Shown: positions 36,969-48,800 of the stretch, piece after piece | Layout of the letters: every line of letters begins with the position of its first letter | Position numbering within the stretch: position 1 is the stretch's first letter | From: Pithys albifrons albifrons | Lineage: Eukaryota > Chordata > Aves > Passeriformes > Thamnophilidae | DNA: 64,000 nt | Assembly: GCF_047495875.1 (NCBI RefSeq) | Contig: NC_092463.1 | Location: forward strand, 33,917,724-33,981,723 | Reading direction: 5' to 3' | Notes under the pieces: model-generated | The model's input: the letters and a program-made list of their open reading frames with translations, nothing else | Told to the model about the DNA's origin: nothing | Databases searched by the model: none | Position numbers and translations under genes: made by a program

Positions 36969-39741
36969 GCATAAACACTTACTGTAGTATGTATCAATGA
37001 TTACAATTTCACTTTTGTCCTGCCTGCCTTCTTGTTGCTGGCCTGAAGAGAATCATTACATTTCTCTTGAGTGGATTGTTATCCATGTGATGGAGGTAAC
37101 TGGAACAGCCAGTCACAGGAACAGCTGGGTGGGTAAGTCAGGCTTTGTGATTCTTGATATTTCCTTAAAAAGGGGGAGGGATGGGGATGAAGAAGGAGGA
37201 TAGATAATGTAGTTGTATAATTGTGATCCATGGACCACAAGCATTTATTTAAGGCCTTATTTCATTGCAATTCAGAAGCCTCCTGGTTCATGCATTTGTC
37301 CAACATTGTATGTTTCCATTGTCTCCATGGCTGTTGTATACAGACCATGGTATTGGTATTGAAATGCAGTGTTTAGAGATAAAGTTAGCTAGCTAAAGAG
37401 AGTTGCTGTCTAAGTAGCATCTTCAGCATTAAGGTACATCTATAGTGGAACTGTGATTTTAAAGTAACAGAAAATACTCAAATGCCATTGTCACTGAAAA
37501 AGAATTCATAATGTGAAACCCCACTTTGTCTGGAAAAAAGATTATAGATTAATAATAAAATAGCATTTTACAGGAAGTGTGAGAAAAAGAAACTAAAGAG
37601 GGAATTGATAGCCACAATTTATAAATCAAAACCATATCATAAAGAACAGCCTCTAGCAAGGAATGTAGAGACCTAAGCGTAAAGGCTGTTAATGGACAGC
37701 AGACCAGCTAAACAGAGGGGAAAGATTTCCCATTCCCAAGAGAAGTTTAAGAAGGGCAAAGTTAGGAAATAATTTTTATAAAAAGAATAGAATAATAAAC
37801 CAAATATACCAGATGCTTGTAATCCCAGTAGTCTCTCCTTAAAAATTCCTTACTGAGCCTTACTCAAAGCTGACAAGTATTGAATCTTTTAGCAATTCTT
37901 TTTAAATTCATCCTTTACTCCACTGTATTAATGGTGAAATGAATCCCATATAGAGCTCTCATCTGTTCATGAGGTCTCATTTATCCCAGCAAAATCATTC
38001 CTGTATACAATGAACAAATTGTGAACCGATCCAGATGATAGTATTTTGCTAAGCTAGTTTTCAGTGAATTTCTTTCAGCTTACTATAAGTAAGTGCTTGT
38101 GCCCACACAGCAGAGATGGGAACAAGTTGCTGCCTGTAGAAAGAAGGTGGGTTTTTTTCTTGTGCTCATAATGCATAAGGAAAACTGGTCTTTGGCTTTT
38201 AAAATGTGTATTGTTAATGTAGTGCACTTTTTCCGAAATCAGAAGATTGAATGGATAACATTATGTGTAGTAGCCTTGTGTACCCACCCATTGGCCACTG
38301 GTTGCAGTTTAAGAGTCAGTGACCTGAGGCTGCTTGTAGTGGTCCAAAACTCAATTACCTGTCACTCACTTAATCATGCTCACAGAAGCATATGCTGTTC
38401 TTGTGCTTGTGGGATACGTCTCTTTTTTTTTTTTGAATACAAGGTGATTGGCTTCCTGGTTTGGAATTGACTGCGATACTTCTGGTGATGTCTGGTTCAT
38501 CTGTGAATCTGCTCCTACCTTACTAATATCTCATCCTTCAGGAGAACATTAGATTCTATTTATTTTAATTTCTTTATTAACCTGTATAGAGCTATTGGGT
38601 ATTTGCTGAGGTTTCAGAATTTAATTAAGACTCCTGTTCCAACTGATACAAAAAAGACAGGACATTGAGAATTTCTCCTAAGATTTTCAGCATTTCTTTT
38701 TCACTCATCTCACTGTGGAGCAAAATGCTTGAGCATACTACTCTTAATGATTGCAAGGCAATAAACCCTTAGAAACCTTAGTTCTTTAAAAACAATGAAA
38801 GATAAAGAAGTAAAGCCAACAGGTTCCTTTGCTGTCATTTTCTTCCATGTCTGAATTTACATCTTTAGATTTGGTTTAAGTTGTGCTGACTCAATACTGA
38901 AAATGGCTTTTCAGTGCTTTTCTGCTAGTTTTGCATTGAAAATACTTTTAAGTTACTGTTATTTCTGTTCATTTAACTTTTATTCTTTTGTGAATTGACA
39001 GACACATACTTCCTTTGGGACTGACTGTAATCTTTTATCGCCTGTAACATGACAAGTTATGCTGACGTCCTTCTTAGCAGTGTTGTTTTCTTAATTTTAT
39101 TTTCATTTGGGTGTATGAATCTTGATAGAGTTTGGTGATCAAATAATGCTATATATCTCATTCAGATAATTTTTGGTGTTAGATGAAAATGTCAACATGT
39201 TGAACGCAAGTACATTTAAGACCTTCCCAACAATTTCTGCCAAATGTGAAGTGCTTTCTGTCTTGGAACATTTTGGTTCATAACTGGTTTGAGTTGACGT
39301 CTTCTGGAATCACAGGATTAAATGTTCAGTTTATCAGGTCAATAGTCATAATTATCTTTGTTTTCTCATTTTATTTCCGCCCCCCCCTTTTTTTTTTAAT
39401 CTGACAGATGACAAGGCATTTCTCCCACTTTGCCTCATGTTCTTGAATGATTTCTTAGGCAACTCAGTGAAATATTTTTATTTCCCACACTCCATCTTTA
39501 TTATAGTACCATAGCTTTGAGAAGAACGCATTTTCTGATACATAACTGCTTGTAAATATTACCACTTCTGACCATGGTGGTAATGTTGATTCTTGAAAGA
39601 CTTAAGTTTCTTTTCCTGTGTTTTTTCATTTTGCAGCAAGTGAGCTTTCCAGTAGTCCATTGTCCAGGAGTATATATCTGGAGCATGTACTGCTTTAATG
39701 CAGTACAAAGGAAGTAATTGCAGGAAATCACTGAAGGTGAT
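36965..39741. other. Intron 1, nothing recognised
   Basis: The 125-codon frame at 38093-38470 has no recognisable domain and is probably chance. A C-run followed by a poly-T tract lies near 39378-39399. Confidence 0.5.
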
Positions 39742-39884
39742 TGTGGTGAGCTGACCCCATCCAGAAGCTGAGCCCCCACCCAGAGACCCACTCACTACCC
39801 CCAACAGGATGAGGGAGAGAAGCAGAAAAGCAAAGCAAGGAAACTCATTGGTTGACATGAAGTCAGTTTAATAACTGAAGGAGA
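39742..39884 (-). mobile_element. Truncated LTR, family C (3' part)
   Basis: It starts TGTGGTGAGCTGACCCC and contains a purine-rich GATGAGGGAGAGAAGCAG and then CAGTTTAATAACTGAAGGAG. These correspond in order to the first 150 bp of the LTR at 55066. On the minus strand this is the LTR 3' end. It is cut off where a CR1 fragment begins. Confidence 0.6.
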
Positions 39885-39887
39885 GGT

Positions 39888-39990
39888 ATGTACCTTACTG
39901 AGGTCAAGGTAGACAATATCCACTGCTCCCCATCTACCAAGCCAGTCATTTCCTTGTAGAAAGTAGATTTTGTTAGACTGAGCTCTGTGT
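39888..39990 (-). mobile_element. CR1 LINE reverse-transcriptase fragment
   Basis: The minus-strand frame contains RWGAVDIVYLDLSKV, the CR1 reverse-transcriptase block usually read as AVDVVYLDLSKAFD, preceded by NKIYFLQGNDWLGR (CR1 family: LISFYDKVTRLVD). Only about 100 bp remains, with no flanking CR1 sequence. Confidence 0.8.
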
Positions 39991-42734
39991 TCTGTTGCCA
40001 TTTTTTATCTACCTGTCAGTCAGACTGGTAGAAAAGTCTAGTTTTCCTTTGTATGTAGCCTTCTGCCAGAAAAAAAGTACCTATACGAAATTTTGTATCT
40101 CGTTCCACTGATCTGTCTGCCCCCTTTCTTCAGGAATACAGGCAGTTTATAGGTCAGTGCAAGGAAGCAAGACAATTGAGTTGTCCACTATGGCTTTGCC
40201 ATCTGGTACGCATCCTGTGGGATGAATAAAGACTTTTATGAACGTTTTTGTCTGTTTGCATTATTGCCTAATGGTTTTTCCACAATTGGTGAGTAGCATT
40301 TTTACTTCTCTCATGTGTTAGTTTTTTGTAGCTGTTGAAAAACCTTTGGAGATTCATGAAATTAGAAATGGAAATTCAGCTGCCATGCTTTCAAGGAGTT
40401 TCCTGCATAAGGAAAATAAAAAGTATACATTGGAACTGTTAGTTCCACTTAAGTCAATGCAATACATTGGCAATGTTCCCCTGGGCCATTACTTGACTAT
40501 CTAATGGCAATTACTGGATTGATGATGCATCTTAAAGTACAGGCTGTTTTTTTAGAACTACGTCCGTGAATGTAACAAAAGTAAATCCTTTCATCAGGTG
40601 CTCAGATAAGATAATTTGTATCAGGATGGGGTTTAAAGATGTTTAAAGCTCACAGTACTGCACAACTTAACATTGTTCTGTGATTTAGTCTGTATTGGAT
40701 GTAATTTCAGATGGTGTATGGGGACTGATAGCGTTGTTCTCTGTGTATGCAGTTCTTTCTGCCAAAATACGTTATTTAGTATTTATACATTTTGTAAATT
40801 TCATTTATTTACATAAGTACTTTGAAAATTCCCAGGTGAAAAAGAGGTCTTGAAACTTACATGCCAGATAGGCTAAATGCTAAAAAAATGGGGTTTTAAG
40901 TTTTGGAGGATGGACCCAGTACTATACTAATATGGGAGGTCCTCGAATAAACTTGGATTCTTGTGTTAGCTTGGATTCACTTTCATAATTAACTTTGGCT
41001 ACTAACCTTGGCTACTCTAGTGTCTTTTAAAATATGGCTTACTAATAAAACACACTTATTGGGTATTTAAGAATTTCTGAGAGAACTAGTATAATATAAT
41101 ATATAAGTTAAGACATCCCTAGAGGCCACAGTCAATCTGAGTATTAAATGAGATGCCATTTATTAAATGTGTATGTAACAGTCCCTACATCAAGGGCCTA
41201 CAGGTAATTTATAAAAGCAAAATTTAGCAGTTGAGAGATGCTCTTAGAACATGCATAATATTTTTATTTCACTTTAGTTTTTCTGTTTTGAAAGAAACGG
41301 AATGATTTTCTTAGGCTTTTTCTCTGTTTGAATATTATTACTTACTAAGCCTTTTCACATCAAGTAAACAGGATCAGATGTCTTGAAAGCATTACATGGA
41401 CACAGCTTTGTCCTTGCTCTCATTCTCTTTAGTTCCTCATGTTTTCAGCAGAATACTTTTGTATAGAATTTGTTAGCTGAATAGCTAAAATTCTGTAGGA
41501 ATAGTTTGTCTACTCTGTATTAAACAAATGCCTGTATCAAGTCATTAGTCTGTTCATAATAGCTAATTCAGAAAAGTATAATTCTGTATATTAGAATTAC
41601 ATAATGTATATTTTAGTTGTGTGCTTTGCTCTAACAGAGTCAAGAGGCTTTGGATTTTTCTTCATGGTCTGTCATGATGAATATTACTGAAGTTTTACGT
41701 TTTTGGATGAGGCCTGAAGTGCAGTCATTAAACTAAAGGGAAGACTTGAAATAAAATAGTATTCTAAGGGTAATAACTATATATTTCTTTAATAATTAAG
41801 GTTTGCAAACCTCTTAATTTACTGAGGCACTACTAGTCTACTGGAAGTGACCTACATGGAATTATACATTTTGCCTTCATTTTACATCTGAGCTTTTACT
41901 TCTGGCTGCATCCCTTCTTGCTGCAGGGAATAAGAATTTGAGATGAGAAGTTGAAGAAGCACTGGTAGTTTTAACTTAATGTGCTATTTGAAAGTATATA
42001 ACCATTTCTAAAAGAATGAACAAATATTTCACAATTAATTCATCATTTTTATTAACTTATCTGAACATTACCTTTTTTGTGTGTCTTAAGCGTGGATTAA
42101 AGACTTTTGAATGAAGATAAATAAAAAATAGTACATGATCCAAAAACAGAAAGAAAGGAAAGAAAGAAAATCTACAGTTAACACAAGAAGGTGGTTAGTG
42201 TTGACATACAGTGTGATGATGGATTTCGGGGGCAGAGAAGGGTGTTAAGTCATTGTTTCAGACTTGTGAGGTGGATTTACTAGAGTTTGTATGCTCTTTG
42301 AACAGAGAATATTGTGTTGATCCAGTTCTGCAAATACTAATTTGAGGATATTTTCATTGCTCCAATGAATGCTGTATTAAAAGTAGGAGCAGCTTTAAAT
42401 GTTCTTTAAAATGGAATGCATTGCCTTTATTCTCTCTGTGGAGCAGTGCTATTAGGAACTACATCCCTAGCCACACACTTGTGAAATTAAAAAGCTTCAT
42501 GACTGAAGACATGCCCAAATTCCAAGAAGTGCTGTATTTCTGAAGGAAAAGATAGTCAATCAAAACCAAGTACTGGTAACACTTCATAGGCAAGTTCTTT
42601 ACTATCTTAAACTTAGTGGTTTGGATCACGTCGTGGGAGGGAATGAGAACAGGGTTCAAATATTTGCATTTTAATCTATTGTTGCATTTTATTTTTCTTT
42701 TCAAGGGCAAGTAACGGAACAGAAATAGTCCATG
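39991..42734. other. Intron 1, nothing recognised
   Basis: AT-rich, with a GAAA-rich tract near 42146-42169. No gene or named repeat. Confidence 0.55.
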
Positions 42735-42800
42735 GAGCAGGGACTAGAATCTAGGTCTTCTCTGCCAGTTGAGCACCCCAGCTATTAGGCTATAGTGTGA
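42735..42800 (-). mobile_element. Ancient tRNA-derived SINE fragment
   Basis: On the minus strand CTATAGCCTAATAGCTGGGG is followed by GAAGACCTAGATTCTAGTCC, an A-box and B-box-like order typical of tRNA-derived SINEs and related to the copies at 7304 and 15989. Confidence 0.5.
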
Positions 42801-45800
42801 GTCTTGTTAATTGTCCAGTGCCATAACATTTTAATTTTTAGCAGGGCAGTTACCTAGCTTTAGCAGGTAAGAAACTTGTTACCATCCAGTGTTTTAGTTT
42901 CTTAATTAACATGCTCTTGTGGAAAATAAATAAGTGTTTTTGAATCTCCTTGTGTTAACAGGGAGTTCAACCTAAGTTCCTTGCCTTTGTGGTATTTGCT
43001 GTAATCGGATGTGGATCTGTGGGAAGAGTTATGGGTTGGTAGGCCCAAGCTCTTTGTAGACCCTTGTGTTCCCTGCAGTGCTCTTACACATCACCTCCCA
43101 CCATCCTTTCCCAGGCTGTGTGTGCGCTGCCTCAGTGTAAGCTCTGTGGCACCTTGCACCTGAGCCTCTTGGTGTGTGTCTTGGTGGAGCCTTAGCCTTC
43201 TCTAAAGTTTCCACCAGAAAAATCAAGTGCATAGATTATTTCTAGGGAAATTTGTTGAATTGCTTTGTACAGGACTTGAGGGCTTCAGTTTTACTTGCAT
43301 GCAAAAACACATTTATTACATGCTACCATGGATTCAGAAGCCATGCAGATGATGAGAAAACATCAAGAATGTTTATGAAATATTGGAATATGGTAATAGT
43401 AGGAGCACTGGGTTTTATTGCCCTTTAAATAAAAATATCTTAACAGTCAGTAGGTTCTGGGATCACCCAGCCTGCATGCTTTATTAATACACCTGAAGGA
43501 ATTAAGTTGCTGGACAATCAGATTTTCCTTTCAGTTGTTTGCATTAAATAAGAAGAGTATTTTTTTAATAAAGAAAAATAACTGCTTGTTTTATTTGGGA
43601 AGGTTTTTCTTTCATGGCTTTTCTGATGCAGTCTTGTCCAGTGTCTTCCCGTAACAAAAATGATGTGTGTATACATTAAGATAGTTGTAATAAGCAGAAA
43701 AAAAAAATTTGGAGAACCTCTCCCTAGCAGTCTTCCCCAAACTCTTGTTTACATGCCATAGAATTAAAAAAAATAGAAAGAAAATAAAATTTGAAATCTG
43801 TTCTCCTTCCCTCAGTTTTTTGCTTTCTTAGATAAATAAATCCCTGGTGTAGTTCTCTGCATTTTTAAATTATATACACTTAGTGTTTTTGCAGGCATCA
43901 TTTTGCATCTTAATTTTTTGTAGTGGGGCTTTATGCAAAATCAAAGTTGTAGTTACTCAGAGTGATTAGTGTCATTTTTTGTTTGTTTGTTTCTTTCTTT
44001 CTTTTGAAAAAATATGCTCTTTGCTGCTTGCTGGACTTCTTTTAATCTGGTAAGGAAAACAGTCCTGGAAAACATAAGAAGTGCTGATGTGACCTTGTCC
44101 ATATCTGAGCTAGCAGGTGCCTTTAGAATAAGATGATACTGCATCATAATTTCCTGATGAGTTACAGCATCATGATGGCATGTGCTCCCACTCAGAATCT
44201 ATTTTAAGAAAGGACAGAAGCACTTTCTTATAATTAATCTTATACTCAAAAATACTGGATTGGAGTGAAGAAAGTCTACAAAGTAATGATGTTCTGGAGA
44301 TCAAAAGAGAACTAATGTAAAAGTAATTATTTAATCTGCATAGTAGGGAAAAAAACCAACAAACCTTAGCAGAATAAAAACCCAACGGCATAATCTCTCT
44401 TTTTCATATTTATCTGTACATTTGTCCACATAACAGGTTCATATAACAGAAGAAATACCCAAGACTTCTTGAAATAAATTTGTGGCCCGCGCAATTAGGC
44501 CAAACTTTCAAAAAATATTTAGAGTTTAATGCTTTAGTGGCTGTTAAAAAGTGCAGCATGCATTTTGGAAATTCATGGTCAAATCTTCTGAGTAGCAGAG
44601 CATGTGGTCTCTTTGCTGAATGTTCCAATTTTGACACTAGTTTCAGTTTGTCAAGAAAATAAAGTTCCTTTGAGCACAATAATTGTAAGGGGCAAGTCTT
44701 AAGATGAAAACTCTTCAGCATGCTGCAAATATTGACCCACTCTTGGACACCTGTGATTTTCCCAGAATGTAAGGATCCTGAACAATTGAGGATACTCTGT
44801 ACAATTAATATGTGTCGACTTGACCGTAGTAAGGAGGTCACAGGTTTTTATAAACTCGCTAGTTCAGATTTGCTGTATTTTAATTTAAGATCTATAATGC
44901 TCAGCTACATACATTGTAAATTATTTGAGTGTAGAAAACATTTTGTTACAGCTTTATATTGCTCTTAGTAAACAGGATATCTGTGTACTATCATAATACA
45001 GATGTGTACTAATGCAAGAAAAACCTAGTACTAAGCTAAGTGTGTTAAATCACAAACCATAACATCTTCTGGTAGACTAGGGTATTTTTACCTTCTTTCT
45101 ATGCTGCTTTCCTATAAGCTTCCTGTTACCTGGATATAATTAATTTGTGTGTGCTATTAACACATCACTATTTATTGAATGGCCTGTGGGAATAATCAAA
45201 ATTTGGAAAATGGAGCACAGGGGGGACTGACTTCACCTAGCTTGCTTATTTTTACATTAACAAAATGTAGGTAAGAAATCTTTAGGTCTCTACAGTCTTC
45301 TGTTACGAAATTAGGACACTGTATTTAATGAATGAGTGAGTGAATATGTGTGTAGTCAGAATTGCATGATTAAATAATTTGCTATAATAAATTTAAAATG
45401 CTATCACTACAGAGTATCAGAGGCTTTGAGCCTTTCACATATGAAAAGAACTGATTCTGAGAAACACAGAAACTTCCTAAAGAAATGTGACCTATAAAGC
45501 AGTGTTATGTTTTTAAGATTTAATTAGTGGGGGTCTGCTGTGAGTGAAAAGGAGGACTTTCTTTGGAAGTAGATATACCAGTTTTGCAATGTGTTCTGTT
45601 CTGTATATGTAACACAAACATCTCTCTGTAAGTACTGGAATCATACATTTTACAGAGAGGGAATATTTTTGTGGCACGGTCCTTCCTAGCAGCAAGCAGG
45701 CTTGACATGTTAAGAATAATTCTGGTGGAGGTAGTTCACTGATGCAAATCCAATCAAGAAATTAAAAATTAGAAGATGCGGTTGCTCATGGGTCTCCAAA

Positions 45801-48800
45801 TAGTATAGTGTTTGGTCATGCTATTTTTTTTGTGAGCAGGTACCCTGCCAGCTAATTCTTGTGTTTCTTTTGAAAGATGCAGTGTATGCACAGTCACTTC
45901 ACAGGTTCAAAGGCAAAAAACAAACCAAAAAGACATGAAGAGGAACATTTCCTGCATGACTAAAAGGTCATTTCATGTGAGCAGAACGCAAATGAAAGCG
46001 TATTGGAGGTAATGTGTTTGAAGAAACACTGCAAGTGCAATAACTTGCTTTCTTTAATGTGCTTGACGTTGTTTTTTGTTCTGTTAAGCAGTTAATCCAT
46101 CAAGGTTTACTTAAGGAATGGAAATGTCCTTGTTTTGATTTTCAGTACCAGTGTAGCTTGAGGAACTTTGCTTGTTTGCTGACACTGTGTGTCGGGGTAC
46201 ATTTCTGGAGCTCAGTCTCAGATAAATCTGAGTATTGTGTGACAGACTGTAGTGTAAAATAGGACCTATCAGGAGGTAGTGAATTCCTGTGAGCTCAGCT
46301 TGCTGGCCTGTGCCTGTTGAATTGGTTGTCTGAAGTGTGTGAGTTAACAGTAACATTTGTCAATTCCTTGGCATCTCAGTCATGCCCTGCCCCATTTAGT
46401 CCACTCTGTTTCAGAGCTTCTGATATTCTTCTATGCTGCTGATTTTTTTTTGTAGTGGTTGTATTGCTTTCACTATTCTGTGAAAGTTGAGTATAGAAAA
46501 TAATTATTTTTTCAGAATTAACTGTTGCTTTAGGAGATACACATTTAAAAATCTTGGAGGTGCATTTCAGTCAGTTAAAATGTGTGCTACTGGCTTCAGA
46601 AACCACTTAGAGCAGTATTCCAGAACTGTTTCATTTTTAATTAAAGGCATTTTTAATTTGTTAAGAAAAATATTCTAATGTGGTTTTTGAAATTGTTCAG
46701 CTAATTCAGAGGTGCTGTTATCAACTGTGTTGTGGTTGCAGTATTGGCTACTTTGCTGGTATGCCAGAGGAAAGCCCAAACCAACAATAGGTCTACATGA
46801 GTTACACATCTCCATAGTTACATTAAGTTTTTTCATTTAATTTTTTTTTCTTAACTTCTAGCCTTTGAAGCCTGGGGTTCTGGGAGTTAAGTCTTTATAA
46901 TGTAATTTATCAGCATTTTCTGTAGTTTGCTTGATTACGAATTTTTTCCTTAGAATTAATAAAACCACTTAAAGGTCTCAAGTGTAAAGTAATGAATGAA
47001 TGAAAGTAATGAAGGGTCTTTTCTCTTAGAAGAGAATGTGGATTGCTAAAAAGCAACTGTGTGTGCGCCACAGTTGCCTGACTGGCATAGCTGTGCGTGC
47101 AGAGCCCCCAGTGGTTTCTATTTGCACAGCTGTGTGCAGCCTCCTGAAATGACAGATGGGACAAACATTTGATTTTTGTCTAATATATCTTGAATCTATT
47201 ATATTATTTTCTTGAAAAACAGTTGCATAACAGGGATGATGGGAGTCTTTTTTTTTCTTTTTTGCAGTGGATATCTAGGTTAGGACTCGAGGGATTAAAA
47301 GGCAAGGTTAAAATAACATAAGTATCTTTTAGCATCATATTTCTGTAATAATATCAAATGGTGATAAGTCAGTGCTCTTATATTTACAGTTTTTTAATGT
47401 GAAAGAGAATACTGCTCTCTGAAAAGGCTCACTTTTCATTTGAAAAAAATTCTGAGCATGCATTTCAACTTTCTACTTCAGTTTCCACAAATAGGATAAA
47501 TTCCTATTTTCCATCCTGCCATTTGTAAAGTGAATAATAAAAACAATCTTCTCATCAGGTGATCCTGGCATAGTTTAACAGGTATGTGACATGTTTTCTA
47601 ATTCTCTGCTTAAGACTAGAAAAATAAGACTAATATCCGGGGTAAGAGAATACTTTTTTTTTACTGTCTTTCCCTGTGTTCTGTAGAAAACTGTAATTAC
47701 AGTTCTGTCTCAGACTAGAATCCATATGGTGTCATACGATGCTGTAATAGGCATTAGGGTTAGTTACTTGGTATTTTTATTTTTCCCTTTCTTGCACGTC
47801 TGTTTAACTTCTTATTGAAAGACAAACAAGGCATTTATTTTCGGGGTGTGTTTTTTAGTCTGATTCAATAGTTCTCTTATTGCCCTTACTTAGATATTTC
47901 TTAGTCACCTTTAGAAAATAGCACGTCAAGAGGTATTTGTAAGAATACTAGAAATAGCATTTAAATTTTTTTCTATAGAGTTTAACCTGGATGCTATTTT
48001 GAAACCCTTCAGCTTGCATATTATGTACAAACTTCTACAAACAGATTTTCTGGTACGTGAACTATTGCATTGAAAGCTTTTGTTCTGATAAAACTGCACA
48101 GATATTTATGGATTAGAGTTTAGATGTTGCATTTACAGTTCTATAGAATTTTAACACTTTCATAGCCTTAATTTCATTTAGTGGTGTTTCAAAGGTAATG
48201 TTTTGATCAATTAGAAGGCCTCAAATGTATATATTTATGTATGTATGTAAAAAAAAATCTTGCTATGGGTCTACTTTGCAGCATGTCTCCCCTTTTTCAG
48301 TCTGTATTTCCTATGGAAGAGTCTTTTGCAATTGAGAACAGTTACCTATTTTCAAACTCTTTGGTTATTTTCAATCAGATTTGATAAAAAAATAGCAGTA
48401 TTGAAAATTTTAAGCACCTATGAAACATCTTCTTGGGCAAAGAAATATATCCAGAATGAAAAACAATTCTGTGTGGGTTTAACCCTTCTCAGACAAGTCA
48501 CATTTCATTTGTTCATCACCCATGAAAATTCTGTTTAGTGAATAAGCTGATTGAGTGTGGAAACAGAGATGATTCAAATATGTGTTTTCTTGCTTCTTGT
48601 TGGGACCTCATGTAATCTATATAAATATATTTTGTAATTTACTTGTTGACAGTGGCCAGTACAAAACATTTCAACATTACTGTTAGTCCACGTCCAGAAA
48701 AAATAGTCTCCTTAAGTACAGTAAATTGGTACAGAGGGTAAGTGTGTACATTCAATATTTTAGGTAGTTTTGCTCCCCCTTTATTGATAGTAATGACTTG

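Noticed and set aside
38093..38470. 125-codon plus-strand open frame
   Set aside because: No homology recognised, no exon-like splice context with GPHN, and the length is within chance.
44410..44841. 143-codon minus-strand open frame in the intron
   Set aside because: No recognisable domain. A rough estimate of stop-codon frequency in AT-rich DNA over six frames and 64 kb gives about one frame of this length by chance.
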